From contig JACEVL010000828.1 of NCBI GenBank assembly GCA_020284085.1, forward strand, positions 532,501 to 596,500: a DNA stretch of 64,000 nucleotides, in the 5' to 3' direction. Below are positions 26,537-36,526 of this stretch, one piece after another. Numbering within the stretch: position 1 is the stretch's first letter; the number at the start of each line of letters is the position of its first letter. The notes beneath the pieces are model-generated. The model was not told the origin of the DNA. It ran no database searches and worked only from the letters and a program-made list of their open reading frames with translations. This stretch comes from Aporrectodea caliginosa. Lineage: Eukaryota > Annelida > Clitellata > Crassiclitellata > Lumbricidae. The translations under genes were made by a program, and so were the position numbers.

Positions 26537-27677
26537 GTGTGTTTAGCTCCTTCACCTCATGCTCGAGGCTTAACACAGTACTGCCTGCATCTCCAGTTGG
26601 CTGTCTTCTCTTTGAGATCTTTGATTTTAGCAGCTACCTTCCTCTTCGAAGCAGATTTTGCATCATCTCTCGCCTTTTGCGGCTTTACTTCTTCATATCG
26701 AGGTCCAGTACCACATACATATTGTAGTTTGTAGCATTAGTTTGTCAATAGCTACTTTCATGACCCCACCAGCATTGTTGATGGAATCAAAAACCATTCG
26801 CTAAGCAACCAGAGATGTTTCGTGAAGATTTTCTACCAGCATGTCACCATTCACACTGAAGCCATTCTCTACTGCCACTCTGCCATGTGACAACACTGGA
26901 ATCAATTTGATGACCCACCAAATGTCTGCATATTCAGGTCAATTGTGTAGACACTTGAAGTAGAATTCAAGTCTGGTGGTGGGAGTGCTGAAATTCCCAA
27001 ATGAAGGATTCATCTCTGTCTGTGCTAATTTTCTAAGTGCAGAGTATTGCTTTTTCGCCATATTAGTAGAGAGAATGGTCCATGACTTGTAAAGACTTTC
27101 AACGAGACCAGCAAAGTTGTGTTCATCAACACTGCCACCACTATTTTTGCACTCATTGCGGACAGAAACTGGATGCAATCCAAATGAAAAGTAAGTGTCT
27201 TGCAATCTGACACCATGCACTGTGTTAATTCAGTCTTCGCTGCAACACCACGATCAACATCCTTGTGTACATTGTACAAACACCAATTTTCTTTTATATA
27301 CACCTTTATTTTCATCAACTTTGAGAATGAGTCTGCACCAGCGACTACCTCTTTCTTGAGAAACAATATTAAGAGGCTGCACATACAATTAAATAATAAG
27401 AAACCGGGACATGTTGTAATGAGCAAAGCTGCTATCTCGGTCGAAAATTTTAGCAAGACCTTCAGCAATGTTATACTCACATTCTGCTCCTAAACAATCA
27501 TAGACCTCGTAATCTCTTGAACAACGAAATCACGTCAAAACATGCATTAAATAAATGATCTGAACAAATTCCCTGAGTGCTGAAGGAATTCCCTGAGTTT
27601 TCCCTGAGTTTTCCAGAGTTAAGAAATTCCCTGAGTTTTCCCTGATTTCCCTGTTTTCCAGAGTTGTGGCCACCCTG
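26537..27677 (-). pseudogene. hAT-like transposase remnant, CAGGGTGGCCAC type
   Basis: The right end on the minus strand is CAGGGTGGCCACAACTCTGG with repeated CAGGGAAAACTCAGGG-type motifs (27580-27677). The following minus-strand sequence includes VENGFSVNGDMLVENLHETS and RMVFDSINNAGG (about 26795-26905), resembling the C-terminal ERGFSxN region of hAT-type transposases. Stops break the frame at several points. The base after the end starts GCAATGCA (27678). The paralogous segment at 31840 carries this 8-mer without the insertion. The other terminus was not found. Confidence 0.5.
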
Positions 27678-27699
27678 GCAATGCATCAAGAAACCGAAT

Positions 27700-28070
27700 A
27701 TTTTTGGATTCTTGTGGGGCACATTGCTCCGTTTGGTTTTTCTATTAGCCTACCTTAGACCTTACAACGAGCTTACATGAGACTGATCAATTTATCTGTG
27801 ATCAAATAATTTCTCTATGACTAATTAACTAAGCTGAATTCAATTTACTCAAGTAGTATACCTGAGTTCAATTAGCTCAGTAAAGCATCATAATATTATA
27901 GGCCAAATAGCTTGTCTGAGACTAAATAGCCTACATGTGACTAATTAAGATATCTGATCTTAGCTTCACACTGATAAGCTTATTAGCTTAGTAGCTTTCC
28001 TGAGAATAATGACATACCTGAGACTAAGTAGCTAACCTGACATAAACTATCTTACCTGAGACTGATTATC
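27700..28070 (-). repeat. Degenerate intronic repeats with splice-donor-like units
   Basis: Downstream (on the minus strand) of the exon ending at 28075, the sequence repeats CTCAGGTA/TAGTCTCAGGTAAG-like units every 20-40 bp. Related units lie at 31905-31960 and 32440-32545 next to the duplicated exon. Each unit looks like an exon-end/donor junction. Confidence 0.55.
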
Positions 28071-28074
28071 ATAC

Positions 28075-28225
28075 CTGAGGCTTTTCCGATGAAGTACAGG
28101 AATCCGTCTTCATCTCTCCTGGCCAAGTCGCCCGTTATGAACCAACCTTCCTTGTCAAACGCCTGTTTGGTCGTCTCCGGTTGATTCAGGTAACCCATGA
28201 AGACGTTGCGACCTCGTATTCGCAT
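28075..28225 (-). CDS. ACSBG-like: ACSBG-like exon D, duplicate copy D1
   Basis: This 151-nt exon has acceptor TTGCAG at 28226-28231 and donor GTATGA at 28069-28074. It encodes RGRNVFMGYLNQPETTKQAF and then FITGDLARRDEDGFLYFIGK, the A5-A7 region of an adenylate-forming acyl-CoA synthetase, closest to the bubblegum (ACSBG) subfamily. It starts in phase 0 and ends with one spare base. Against copy D2 I count four nucleotide differences and one amino-acid change (Thr for Met). No matching next exon is visible downstream in the window, so whether D1 is used is unknown. Confidence 0.7.
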
Positions 28226-28569
28226 CTGCAAGAGAGCGAGCGGACTGTGAAAAATCACCGCTTTCTCTCACTCTATTCGCGGAGCCCTGCATGTCATTCT
28301 TTTTCAATACTTTTTGATATTCCTTCAGTTTACAATTTACACTGTACAACCGAGTTCTGAACGTCAACCTTTACACAGGTCATGGTCTAGTTCAGCGATT
28401 GCCCAAACCTCTTTGCCGAGTTATTAGCAATCGGCAAGATCTATAATGTCATTCAGATCTAAGTTTAATGTTTGCCCGTTTCTAGGCCTACTTTCTTGCC
28501 CATCGTGACTTTACTTCTGGTTTCTTGACCGATCGCATTTTTTCTCGGGACTTCTCCATCCGTTCGTTA

Positions 28570-28815
28570 GACTCTTGGTGTCTCGGACTCGGACTGCCAT
28601 TGTCCAAAACCGCGCTAATCCGTCTGCTGGCCCTTTGCTCTGGAACGATCTTCCCTCTAGGACTCGCTCTGTGATCTTAACTGGGGTACTTCTGTCTCTG
28701 CCCGCACTCTATAGACTTTTCTTTTCCCGCGGTGCTTGTCGCACTGGGAGCGCCTGTGATTAAGGTTGTACTGTGAGAGGCGCTTTAGAAATCCGTAAAT
28801 ACAATACAATACAAT
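28570..28815 (+). mobile_element. CR1/L2-like LINE 3' fragment
   Basis: The fragment encodes AGPLLWNDLPSRTRS and FSRGACRTGSACD, the last residues of the reverse transcriptase, then has GAGGCGCTTTAGAAATCC and an (AATAC)n tail. It inserted in segmental-duplication copy 1 only. Confidence 0.75.
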
Positions 28816-29049
28816 AGTAAATACAAATTTATTTGGATTTTTTAAGCGACCATCAATTGTTGCTTCATACATTAATAATTATCATAGCGAAGCTATTATA
28901 GAAGACATTCCATTGCATTTAACTAGATTCCCTTATACCGATCATTCGATAGATATAGACAGACATATAAAAACACAAGAGCGATACAACAGGTGGGCAT
29001 TTAATATAATATAATACAGTATATAGATCGGATTGCAACCTACGTTACG

Positions 29050-29719
29050 AGGTCTTATTCATTCATTCATTCATTCATTCAGAGCATTTATATAGCGCCC
29101 CTTCGAGAAGCTACTCAGAAGCGCTCCCGGCCCAGCCACGACTAAAGAAAAAAGTTTTGAGGGACTTGTAGAACCCTGTCGGATGGCTTACAAGTAAAAA
29201 ACGGAGCTTAAGTGGGAGGTGATTCCATATGGAAGGGCCCACAACCGAAACAGCACGGCGCTGCTTAATAGCCAAGCGTGCCCGTGGAACTAGGAGCTCA
29301 CCCCTCGTCGTAGAACGAAGCACCCGACGCGCTGCAACGTCAGACACTGGGCGGCAAAGATCACGCAAGTAAGATGGAGCACAGCCAAGAACGCAGCGAG
29401 AAACCACAGCAGCAGTGCGGTATGAGATCCGCTGAGAGATAGGCAGCCAGTGCAACACATCACGTATGTATGCAGAGACAGGAGAGAACTTAGGAAGTCG
29501 TCCAATAAGACGAGCAGCCGAGCGTAGAACTCGATCTAATCGCCCCAGAACCCTAAGAGGAAGGCCAGCAAGTAGGGAGCAACAGTTGTCAATTCGACTG
29601 GTAACAAAGGCGTGAACAAGGACCACGACCGCATCGTGAGAGAGAGAGCGAGAGACAACTCGAAGCTGACGAAGCTGATAATAGCAACTCCGTGCAACCA
29701 GGTTCACATGTTGAGACAA
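29050..29719 (-). mobile_element. CR1/L2-like LINE, RT C-terminal fragment
   Basis: A 202-codon frame encodes HAFVTSRIDNCCSLLAGLP, RLIGRLPKFSPVSAYIRDVL and VGPSIWNHLPLKLRF, ending FSRGWAGSASE. The 3' end at low coordinates is GGGGCGCTATATAAATGC with an (ATTC)n-type tail at 29056-29080. This is the longest uninterrupted piece of this LINE family in the window. Confidence 0.85.
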
Positions 29720-29955
29720 AGTAAGCTCAGAGTCAAGAGTAAGTCCCAGATCACGAACTGTGACAGAAAAAGTTATGTGAGGACTGAGGAAAGAGCAATG
29801 TAAGTTGGGGAAAATCGATACCCTGAAGTTGCCTACGGCTACCCAGCCAAATAAGTATATTATATACTTTGTAAGATTTGAACCCTATTTACGAGGACAT
29901 AATTTTTTAATGCATAAATATATTTATATAAATATATATATATATATTGCATTAT

Positions 29956-31358
29956 ATGAGTCATTTTCGGTAAATACATGAATGCGCAATTCAGCTGTCC
30001 CCGGTCATTTCCCGAAAAACAATAGTTAGTCTGATTATGCTAAGTGTTGATATTAAAATGTAATTGATCAGTCAACAATTTAAGATATTTGAAAGTAATT
30101 CAAAACAATAACGTAATTTATTAAAATTTATTTTGAATCAAAAATGTTCCACTTCGATACTGTCCTAGGCTTTGGTACTTATTGTTTTAGTCTACAATTT
30201 CAAAATGTTTTGTATTAGGCCTAGCCAAACTATTCACGTGCTTCTCATGTAGGCCTATTATATATTCGTGCATGTTTTAAGATACAACTTGGTGAACCGG
30301 ATCTTCAGGATAATTAAAAGAATTTTTTAAAACTTGTCCCCAGGATTTACCGTTACCATGTAAAAATAATCTTGTATCTCAGAACTATTCAATTTTGTGG
30401 TCGCGCACCTTGACTCATCTCTTCTGTGAAGATCTATGTAGTCTAAGTTATTTATATCTTCACCAACGATATTAATGGTACGAAATATTTCTTACTAATT
30501 TTCATTTATTTCGTACAAGATGTGTTTTTTATTATACAGCCACTCCGTTGCTGCATTTTTGCAATGATTAATTATGAATAAATTTAATTCCAATAATATT
30601 TGTAATATAATGCTTATAAGCAAAATAATGATTTTACCGACGATTGATGTGGACGCGTGAGCGATATTATGGTATTTACCGTGCAGCAACACAAATTGTC
30701 TACTACGTTATCTGTTCACTACGTTAAAATTAATTCTGAAACTCATGGGACAGCTATGTAACGGAGTGGAAACATTGTGCTCGACACTCGAAAGATAATA
30801 ACGGAGTGGACTTATTATAGGCTAAATGGTACGGTATTTTGATGCTGTGAGCAGATTTTAAGGCAATACCAGAAATATTTTAGTGTTTTCTGTTGATTCA
30901 ATCATTGGGGATGATTGGCTAATGTGATTTCTTTTAAGTTATGTGGGGAAAAATTTATTCAACTTCACATTAATTGCTTCTATTTCCATAACGGAGTGGA
31001 CCTTTTTCTAAATAAATGAAACTCTGATGGAATCAAATCATTATAAGTTTTCTAATTTCTTTTATTTCTATTTTATAGATATTAATACTAGAAACTTATT
31101 GGAATGTCAAAATACACAACAGAAGCTGTACAATGTATAAAACAGATCTCATAATGTATACAGTAACGGAGTGGATAAATATTTTAGTAAGGCTATTTTT
31201 TTGCTAACAAAAACATTCTACATTTACATATTAGTGCAAAACCAAATATATCTTCGTGAAAATAGAAACATTCAAGATTTTGTAAAAAAAAAAATTTGAA
31301 GGACAATTTTTTTGCTTGTTGAATTTGTGAATTTACCATTTACCGGAAAATGACTCAT
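29956..31358. mobile_element. 1.4-kb inverted-repeat element in TA-rich DNA
   Basis: The termini are ATGAGTCATTTTCGGTAAAT at 29956 and, inverted, ATTTACCGGAAAATGACTCAT ending at 31358, about 20 bp with one gap. Flanks are TA-rich and TTAT is present on both sides, a possible short target duplication. No transposase is seen. A 12-bp motif occurs four times inside. Confidence 0.6.
30759..31175 (+). repeat. Four dispersed copies of TAACGGAGTGGA
   Basis: The 12-mer TAACGGAGTGGA occurs exactly at 30759-30770, 30799-30810, 30989-31000 and 31164-31175, always on the plus strand. The spacers are unequal and unrelated. Confidence 0.9.
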
Positions 31359-31463
31359 TTATATATATATATGCTTTGCATTCTAAGGGGCTACTCTCTG
31401 CTAAACATCAAGAGACACTGTTTGAAGCTAAGGCTAATCCTGACGGCTCAATACACGTTTTAC

Positions 31464-31603
31464 CTTAATCGTCAGCAGCATGGCTAAGTATGTTCTTCCT
31501 TTTCCAACCAACATACAGTTTCGAATGATTGGAAGTGCCTCTCGAACTATAGATTCAATCGGTTCTGGAGCTATCGCCTCGCCATTTTCCAAAGTCACCA
31601 AAT
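31464..31603 (-). CDS. ACSBG-like: ACSBG-like exon E
   Basis: This 140-nt exon has acceptor TTCAG at 31604-31608 and donor GTAAAA at 31458-31463. Joined in phase to exon D it reads from the A8 hinge onward: LVTLENGEAIAPEPIESIV, then NCMLVGKGRTYLAMLLTIK. The LxMLLTxK block is characteristic of ACSBG and differs from ACSL-type enzymes. The first codon is completed by the spare G of exon D, so D2-E is a valid splice. In the hinge, the usual G-[RK] is kept as GK. Confidence 0.75.
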
Positions 31604-31839
31604 CTGAACATTAAGATACACAAAAGATATTCATGTAATTTTGCATAACTCATCACTGTTTGATAATTTTACAATTATTTATTAATTAATAGCCATTTCG
31701 AAAATGCAAATCTATCATGCTTATTTCACTCCGGCTAAATATCCGACATGGCGAACACAATTATTATTGTCTATTTATTTTGCACAATCACTAAATCAAC
31801 GCTGCAAGAGCTAATCTAATATAGTTTAATTGTTTCGTA

Positions 31840-33075
31840 GCAATGCATCAAGCAACCGACTGTGTTTAGATTCTTGTGGAACATATTGCTCCGTGTGTTT
31901 TTCTATTTGCTTACCTGAGACTAATTTGCTCAAGTATCATATCTGAGTTCAGTGAACCTTAATATATGTGACGCCAGGGGTAAAACCCGTCAAATGTCGC
32001 TTTCTGACCTTTTAATTCAGTCATATTCAAAAAATTAATTTGCTTAAAAATACTTTTAACAGAACGAAAATATCTTTTTCTAAGTGAAGTTATGCTCGCT
32101 TGATTCTTTCATTAGTAGGCCTATAGAGTGAGATATTCGAATAATTTTTTAAATATTCGTGTCATCAAAGTTCTCAGCAGCCATTACTTGATTATGCCGC
32201 AATTTTACTGGGCAATAAAGGGCTATATTTTGTATCAAATAAAGCAAACGACATCAAAATCGGATTACTACTTTGCAAATTATGGCAAATTTATAGGCAA
32301 CTCCTGAATTGAAGAATATTCTATATTTTTGACCCCGCTCACCTATTTCAGCTTCTAGCTCAATACCTAGGAAACGACAAGCGACGGGTTTAGAGCCCTG
32401 GCGTCACATAGGGCCTATATATAATAGCTTATCAGAGACTTATTAGTTCACATGTGACTAATTTAGAAATCTGAACTAATTAACTTAGTTCAAACTGATA
32501 CGTTTCCTAGAGATCAATTATCTTACCTGAGACTGATTATCATACCTGAGGCTTTTCCTATGAAGTACAGGAATCCGTCTTCATCTCTCCTGGCCAAGTC
32601 GCCCGTTATGAACCAACCTTCCTTATCAAACGCCTGTTTGGTCATCTCTGGTTGATTCAGGTAACCCATGAAGACGTTGCGACCTCGTATTCGCATCTGC
32701 AAGAGAGCGAACTGTGAAAAGTCACCGCTTTCTCTCACTCTATCTCCGTAGCCCTGCATGTAATTCTTTTTCAATACATTTCGATATTTCTGTAGTTTAC
32801 AAGTTACAACCGAATTCTGAACGTCAACCTTTTCACATGTCTTGGTCTAGTTCAGGGTTTCCCAATTCTCTTTGTCCAGTTATTAGCATTGGGAAAGATC
32901 TATTATGTCGTATTCAGATCTAAGTTTAAGGCTCTCCTGTTTCAACTGACTTGCCCATCGTGACTTTACTTCTGGTTTCTTGAGTGAACGTATTTTTTCG
33001 AAACTTCTTCATCGATTCAAGACCAACTGATAGCGATTTCTTTTATGCGACTATCAATTGATACTTTATGCACTA
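31840..33075 (-). repeat. Segmental duplication, copy 2
   Basis: This is the same-orientation partner of 27660-28875. Flanking non-coding sequence has visibly diverged, with many substitutions and small gaps, while the 151-nt exon inside has only four differences. Copy 2 lacks the LINE found in copy 1. Confidence 0.85.
32546..32696 (-). CDS. ACSBG-like: ACSBG-like exon D, copy D2
   Basis: This exon has the same length and boundaries as D1 (acceptor TTGCAG, donor GTATGA). It encodes MRIRGRNVFMGYLNQPEMTK and then GWFITGDLARRDEDGFLYFI, the segment with the conserved Gly-Asp and Asp-x-Asp-Gly of adenylate-forming enzymes. It lies directly upstream of exon E and splices to it in phase. The preceding exons that should encode roughly 250 residues between the P-loop and this point are absent from 32697-33383. 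Confidence 0.75.
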
Positions 33076-33383
33076 AATAGACGTTGCTACCCGGCTTCGC
33101 AAGAAGGGTTATCTCTACCTTTATAGATAGTTAACGCTTGATTTGCGTAGTTAACTTTGGCTGCTTTGGCTTGTACTCCCCGGGTTGGCACGTGTATTTG
33201 CATTTGCTGTATCGTACCCGTTGGATTTGAAAATATAAAATGTAAACTTTCGCTTTTTTCTATAGCGACCGAATAATTATAGCCTGGAACAACTGCGCCT
33301 AATAGATGGAATGTATATGTGCAAAACATTTTAAGGAAATCCATACATTGATATGTGCTGCTTTCCGCACTGTGTGAACTTAC

Positions 33384-33431
33384 GTTGTCCTGAGAAATCA
33401 TGACTTGCTTTAGCGGCCCTGTTCTTCCAGG
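33384..33431 (-). pseudogene. ACSBG-like: ACSBG-like exon C (AMP-binding P-loop, degenerate)
   Basis: This 48-nt exon is phase 0 on both sides, with acceptor CTTTTCTTTTCAG and a consensus donor GTAAGT. It encodes PGRTGPLKQVMISQDN. Aligned to the family P-loop (TSGTTGxPKGVMLSHDN), the Lys and the VM-S-DN frame are kept, but Ser is Pro, one Thr is Arg and the Gly after Lys is Gln. That would probably cripple ATP binding. The exon joins exon B exactly at the Thr that opens the motif. Confidence 0.65.
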
Positions 33432-34327
33432 CTGAAAAGAAAAGCAAGAAGATTGTGTACATGGTATTGTATTGTATTGCTTACATTTCATTCATTTCGG
33501 AATGAATGCATGAATTTTATTCCACGTTGTTTGATCATATTATTGTATTGCATTGTATTGCAGTCTACTGTATTGCATTTAAAATAATATAATATTATTA
33601 ACAACTTTGTATCTTAACTGTCATGCATTAAAGCTACTCATTGTTACTACCGGAATGAAGAACCTGGGCTAAAGATAGTCATAAGGCAGTGAACTGTAAC
33701 ACTTCTCCCAGCTAAACTCACTAGAGAATGACATAATTATTTGAAGGGCGTTATTAAACGGAGAAGGTGTAACCTCAGCCACAGACCTATACTGCGTGAG
33801 TGAAGTCTTAGCCAGTTGTAAAGAGATTATCTCGTCAGATGAATGTAGCAATGTCAAGGTAGAGTCGAAGAGGTGGCTGAATGAGAGAGTCAAGTCCTGT
33901 CTTTCACTTACTACACTTTACAATTCACATAGCCGAAGTGTCGTCAGGACGTCTGCATCATCTGAAAATCCTCTAAACTCACTCTATCAGTCACTAGATC
34001 AGCTAGTTCACGAACAAGTCAATTATCACATAAATTAAAAAGATTCCTGAGACAGAGACAGAGAAACCAGAGACAGAGTTAGCGAGAAATATAAATCGAC
34101 AAAGAAGATCAATATGGTGGACTGTGTTCAGATTCAAAAGTCGGAAAGCGGCGGATTTGCAGGATCACGGGAAGATTTCTTGAAGAGGTGATATTTTTAA
34201 TGAAACCATGGGCTCGGAGTGAAAGAGAGACGGGTTTGAGACAGACGATGGTGATAGAGCAATAACAAGACAAGTGTAGTAGTTGAACTTTGGAATTTCC
34301 GAGATTTAAACAGCTGTAGCCTCTTAC

Positions 34328-34429
34328 CGTGTGGAAAATGGAGCAGCATAAGTTCGGGGCCTGGAATGCAATTCTTTCCGTGAGACGTTCATCGTCAACC
34401 TTGTCTCCCATCAACAACAGCTGCTCCCA
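34328..34429 (-). CDS. ACSBG-like: ACSBG-like exon B
   Basis: This 102-nt exon is phase 0 on both sides, with acceptor TTTGTTTGCCTAG and donor GTAAGAG. It encodes WEQLLLMGDKVDDERL, then QAPNLCCSIFHT. It corresponds to the ACSBG segment that begins with a conserved Trp and ends QKPNQCCxxxYT just before the P-loop. A-B-C join in phase and in protein order. Confidence 0.65.
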
Positions 34430-34537
34430 CTAGGCAAACAAACCAGCAGTTACATAACATGTTTATTTGGTAACCGACTCAGTATATGTCGTAATCACAT
34501 CAGGTTTTTACCAGTTTTGTCGGTTCACACAGGAGAA

Positions 34538-34744
34538 CCAAAAGGGGCTAAAGGTCCCGCTAGCCAGGGCCACCTGAGACAATTAAGTTGGAAAGATGTA
34601 TCACAGCCAAAAGGGGCTAAAGGTCCCGCTAGCCAGGGCCACCTGAGACAATTAAGTTGGAAAGATGTATCACAGCCAAAAGGGGCTAAACGTCCCGCTA
34701 GCCAGGGCCACCTGAGACAATTAAGTTGGAAAGATGTATCACAG
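34538..34744. repeat. 69-bp tandem repeat, 3 units
   Basis: Units begin at 34538, 34607 and 34676 with CCAAAAGGGGCTAAAGGTCC. They are identical except for one base (CGTCCC in unit 3). Because 69 is 23 codons, open frames run through on both strands. It lies in the intron between ACSBG-like exons A and B. Confidence 0.95.
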
Positions 34745-34929
34745 CCAACTATGTCAAGTAAGAGACTAAGCAATAAATTCTTAACTATCATAGAACAAAA
34801 ACAGAAATAAAAAGTATAAAGATAAGGGAACAAAGTACATTGCCAAGACGTAACGAACAAAAGCCAGTGCTAACACCCAGAGTAAGGCGTTTTGGTAGTA
34901 GATTCCCAAGGGTATTTAGTCTGTTGTAT

Positions 34930-35700
34930 CAGAATGTATTAGACTTCTAGCTGAATGTAGGTTGAAAGCTTCCGTTTAAATAACTGTCGAGAGGGCAATG
35001 AGCGAAAACCAGGAGGGATACCCCTCCAGATCCTTGGCTCAGAACATTTTATTGATGCAAGTCTAATATTAGTACTGGCAAAAGGAGTAGAGAATAGATT
35101 TATATTTCTCGAGCAGCGGTCATGAATATTAGTATTGGGTTGAAAATAATCTCTATAAGTTTGTGGTAATCGATGATGGTTATATATGAATATCCCAATT
35201 TGAACTTGCCTTATGTGATCAGGTTTTAATAATTTCAAGCTTAAAAATTCAGTTTTTGTATGGGCTCCATATGGAATTTTTTCAACAAATCTAACAGACC
35301 ATTTCTGGAGGATAGGAAGCTTAGAAAAATTTGACTTATATGCCGAGGCCCTAACTGTATTGCAAAACGTTATGTATGGGTGTATGATGGTAGTAAAGGG
35401 TGGTTCGGGTATGTGATGGGAGGATTCTGGATATGCGTGTGAGAATTCCTAGATTTTTTGCAATTTTGGTTGGAATATTAAATGCTCCTTCCAGGATAAG
35501 TGCTGGTCGACATAAACTCCAAGAAACTTTGATAATTGAACTTGAATGATATGGGTACTCATGATACATACATTTGGATCTGAAGTAAGAAGGTTTTTTA
35601 TATGATCAAAAAGAATGTAGTTTGTTTTATCCAGGTTAAGGGTTAGCTTATTTGATTGGAACCATTCAGCTACTTTCTCTAGTTCAGTGATCATGATATG
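34930..35700 (-). mobile_element. LINE fragment (RT thumb to C-terminus)
   Basis: The minus strand encodes EKVAEWFQSNKLTLNLDKTN, then FLGVYVDQHLSWKEH (about 35500-35690). After a frame change come LPILQKWSVRF, LLKPDHIRQVQIGIFIY and LPSRQLFKRKLSTYI (34939-35330). This matches the order of a non-LTR reverse transcriptase after the catalytic box. It is truncated at its 5' side and frameshifted. Confidence 0.75.
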
Positions 35701-35702
35701 AC

Positions 35703-35745
35703 ATAACATAACACAACATAACACAACATAACATAACACAACCAA
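35703..35745. repeat. ACATAACAC-type microsatellite
   Basis: The sequence is a run of CATAACATAACACAACATAA units. Confidence 0.85.
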
Positions 35746-35936
35746 TGGGTTAATAAAGACTATTATAATATGTTCTATAATGTACAAGCAAGACAGCTAA
35801 TGAAGGCACCGTCAAGTAAAACCAAAGTAAATCCATTGAGGAGAAATGGTAAACTCCGATACTTGAGTAACTGCTCCTGTTAAACATCTTTTACTATTAC
35901 ATCAAGCAAAATTACTGCGTACTTGTTTGTCTGAAA

Positions 35937-36132
35937 AATAAACGATTATTATTATCATTATTATTATTATTATTATTAGTAGTAGTAGTAGTAGTAGTTG
36001 TTGTTGTTGTTGTAGTAGTAGTAGCAGTGTAGTAGTAGTAGCAGTAGTAGTGGTAGTGGTGGTAGTAGTAGTAGTAGTAGTAGCAGTAGTAGTAGTAGCA
36101 GCAGTAGTAGTAGTAGTAGCAGTGGTAGTAGC

Positions 36133-36173
<41 letters not shown>

Positions 36174-36195
36174 CAGCAGCAGCAGCAGCAGTAGC

Positions 36196-36229
<34 letters not shown>

Positions 36230-36290
36230 CTAGTAGTAGTAGTAGTACTAGTAGTAGTAGTAATAGTATTTTTTATATGATTATTACTAT
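35937..36290. repeat. (AGT)n trinucleotide array with interruptions
   Basis: About 350 bp are made almost entirely of AGT, with TTG, CAG and GGT variants. The long open frames on both strands (poly-Thr, poly-Val) are translations of this repeat, not genes. Confidence 0.95.
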
Positions 36291-36323
36291 TATTAATTGC
36301 AAGTCTCAATAGTAACTTCCTAC

Positions 36324-36526
36324 CGTATGAATGTGAACTGACTTCTCGTCGCTATCTTTGCCGTACATGATGACGGCTTTGATGTGGAACAGTCGTTTGC
36401 GAATCTGCGCAACAGTTTCCAACTGTTTGGACGAACCGACGACTACTATGCTGCATTGTGTGTTCTCTATTATTCTGCAACAGTCGTTCCACTGAAAGTG
36501 CCGTCGATATGGGAACAACAATTCCG
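36324..36526 (-). pseudogene. ACSBG-like: ACSBG-like exon A, frameshifted
   Basis: This 203-nt segment has acceptor TTTTCTCCTCAG and donor GTAGGA. Its first third reads GIVVPISTALSVE in one frame (family: GGxAVGIYTTNSxE). The remainder reads CCRIIENTQCSIVVV, then SKQLETVAQIRKRLFHIKAV in another frame, matching the ACSBG block that ends HLKAxxxY. The two halves are offset by one base near 36485, so the exon as given is broken by mutation or a sequencing error. It ends in phase 0, as exon B requires. Confidence 0.6.

Larger units (their letters stand above)
27660..28875 (-). repeat. Segmental duplication, copy 1
   Basis: This segment aligns with 31840-33075 in the same orientation, for example AATGCATCAAG near 27680 and 31842, the 151-bp exon, and CCCATCGTGACTTTACTTCT near 28498 and 32953. 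Copy 1 carries a LINE insertion at about 28570-28815 that copy 2 lacks. Confidence 0.85.

Noticed and set aside
33087..33370. Extension of the ACSBG-like P-loop exon into a longer coding exon
   Set aside because: A consensus GTAAGT donor ends the exon at 33384, and the downstream translation has no ACSBG similarity. It looks like intronic or repeat DNA.
34517..34810. 97-codon protein with three 23-residue repeats
   Set aside because: It opens at TTG rather than ATG and lies in an intron. The open frame follows from the 69-bp repeat length.
35902..36309. Long poly-Thr/poly-Val open frames
   Set aside because: They are translations of an (AGT)n microsatellite in which stop-free frames are expected.
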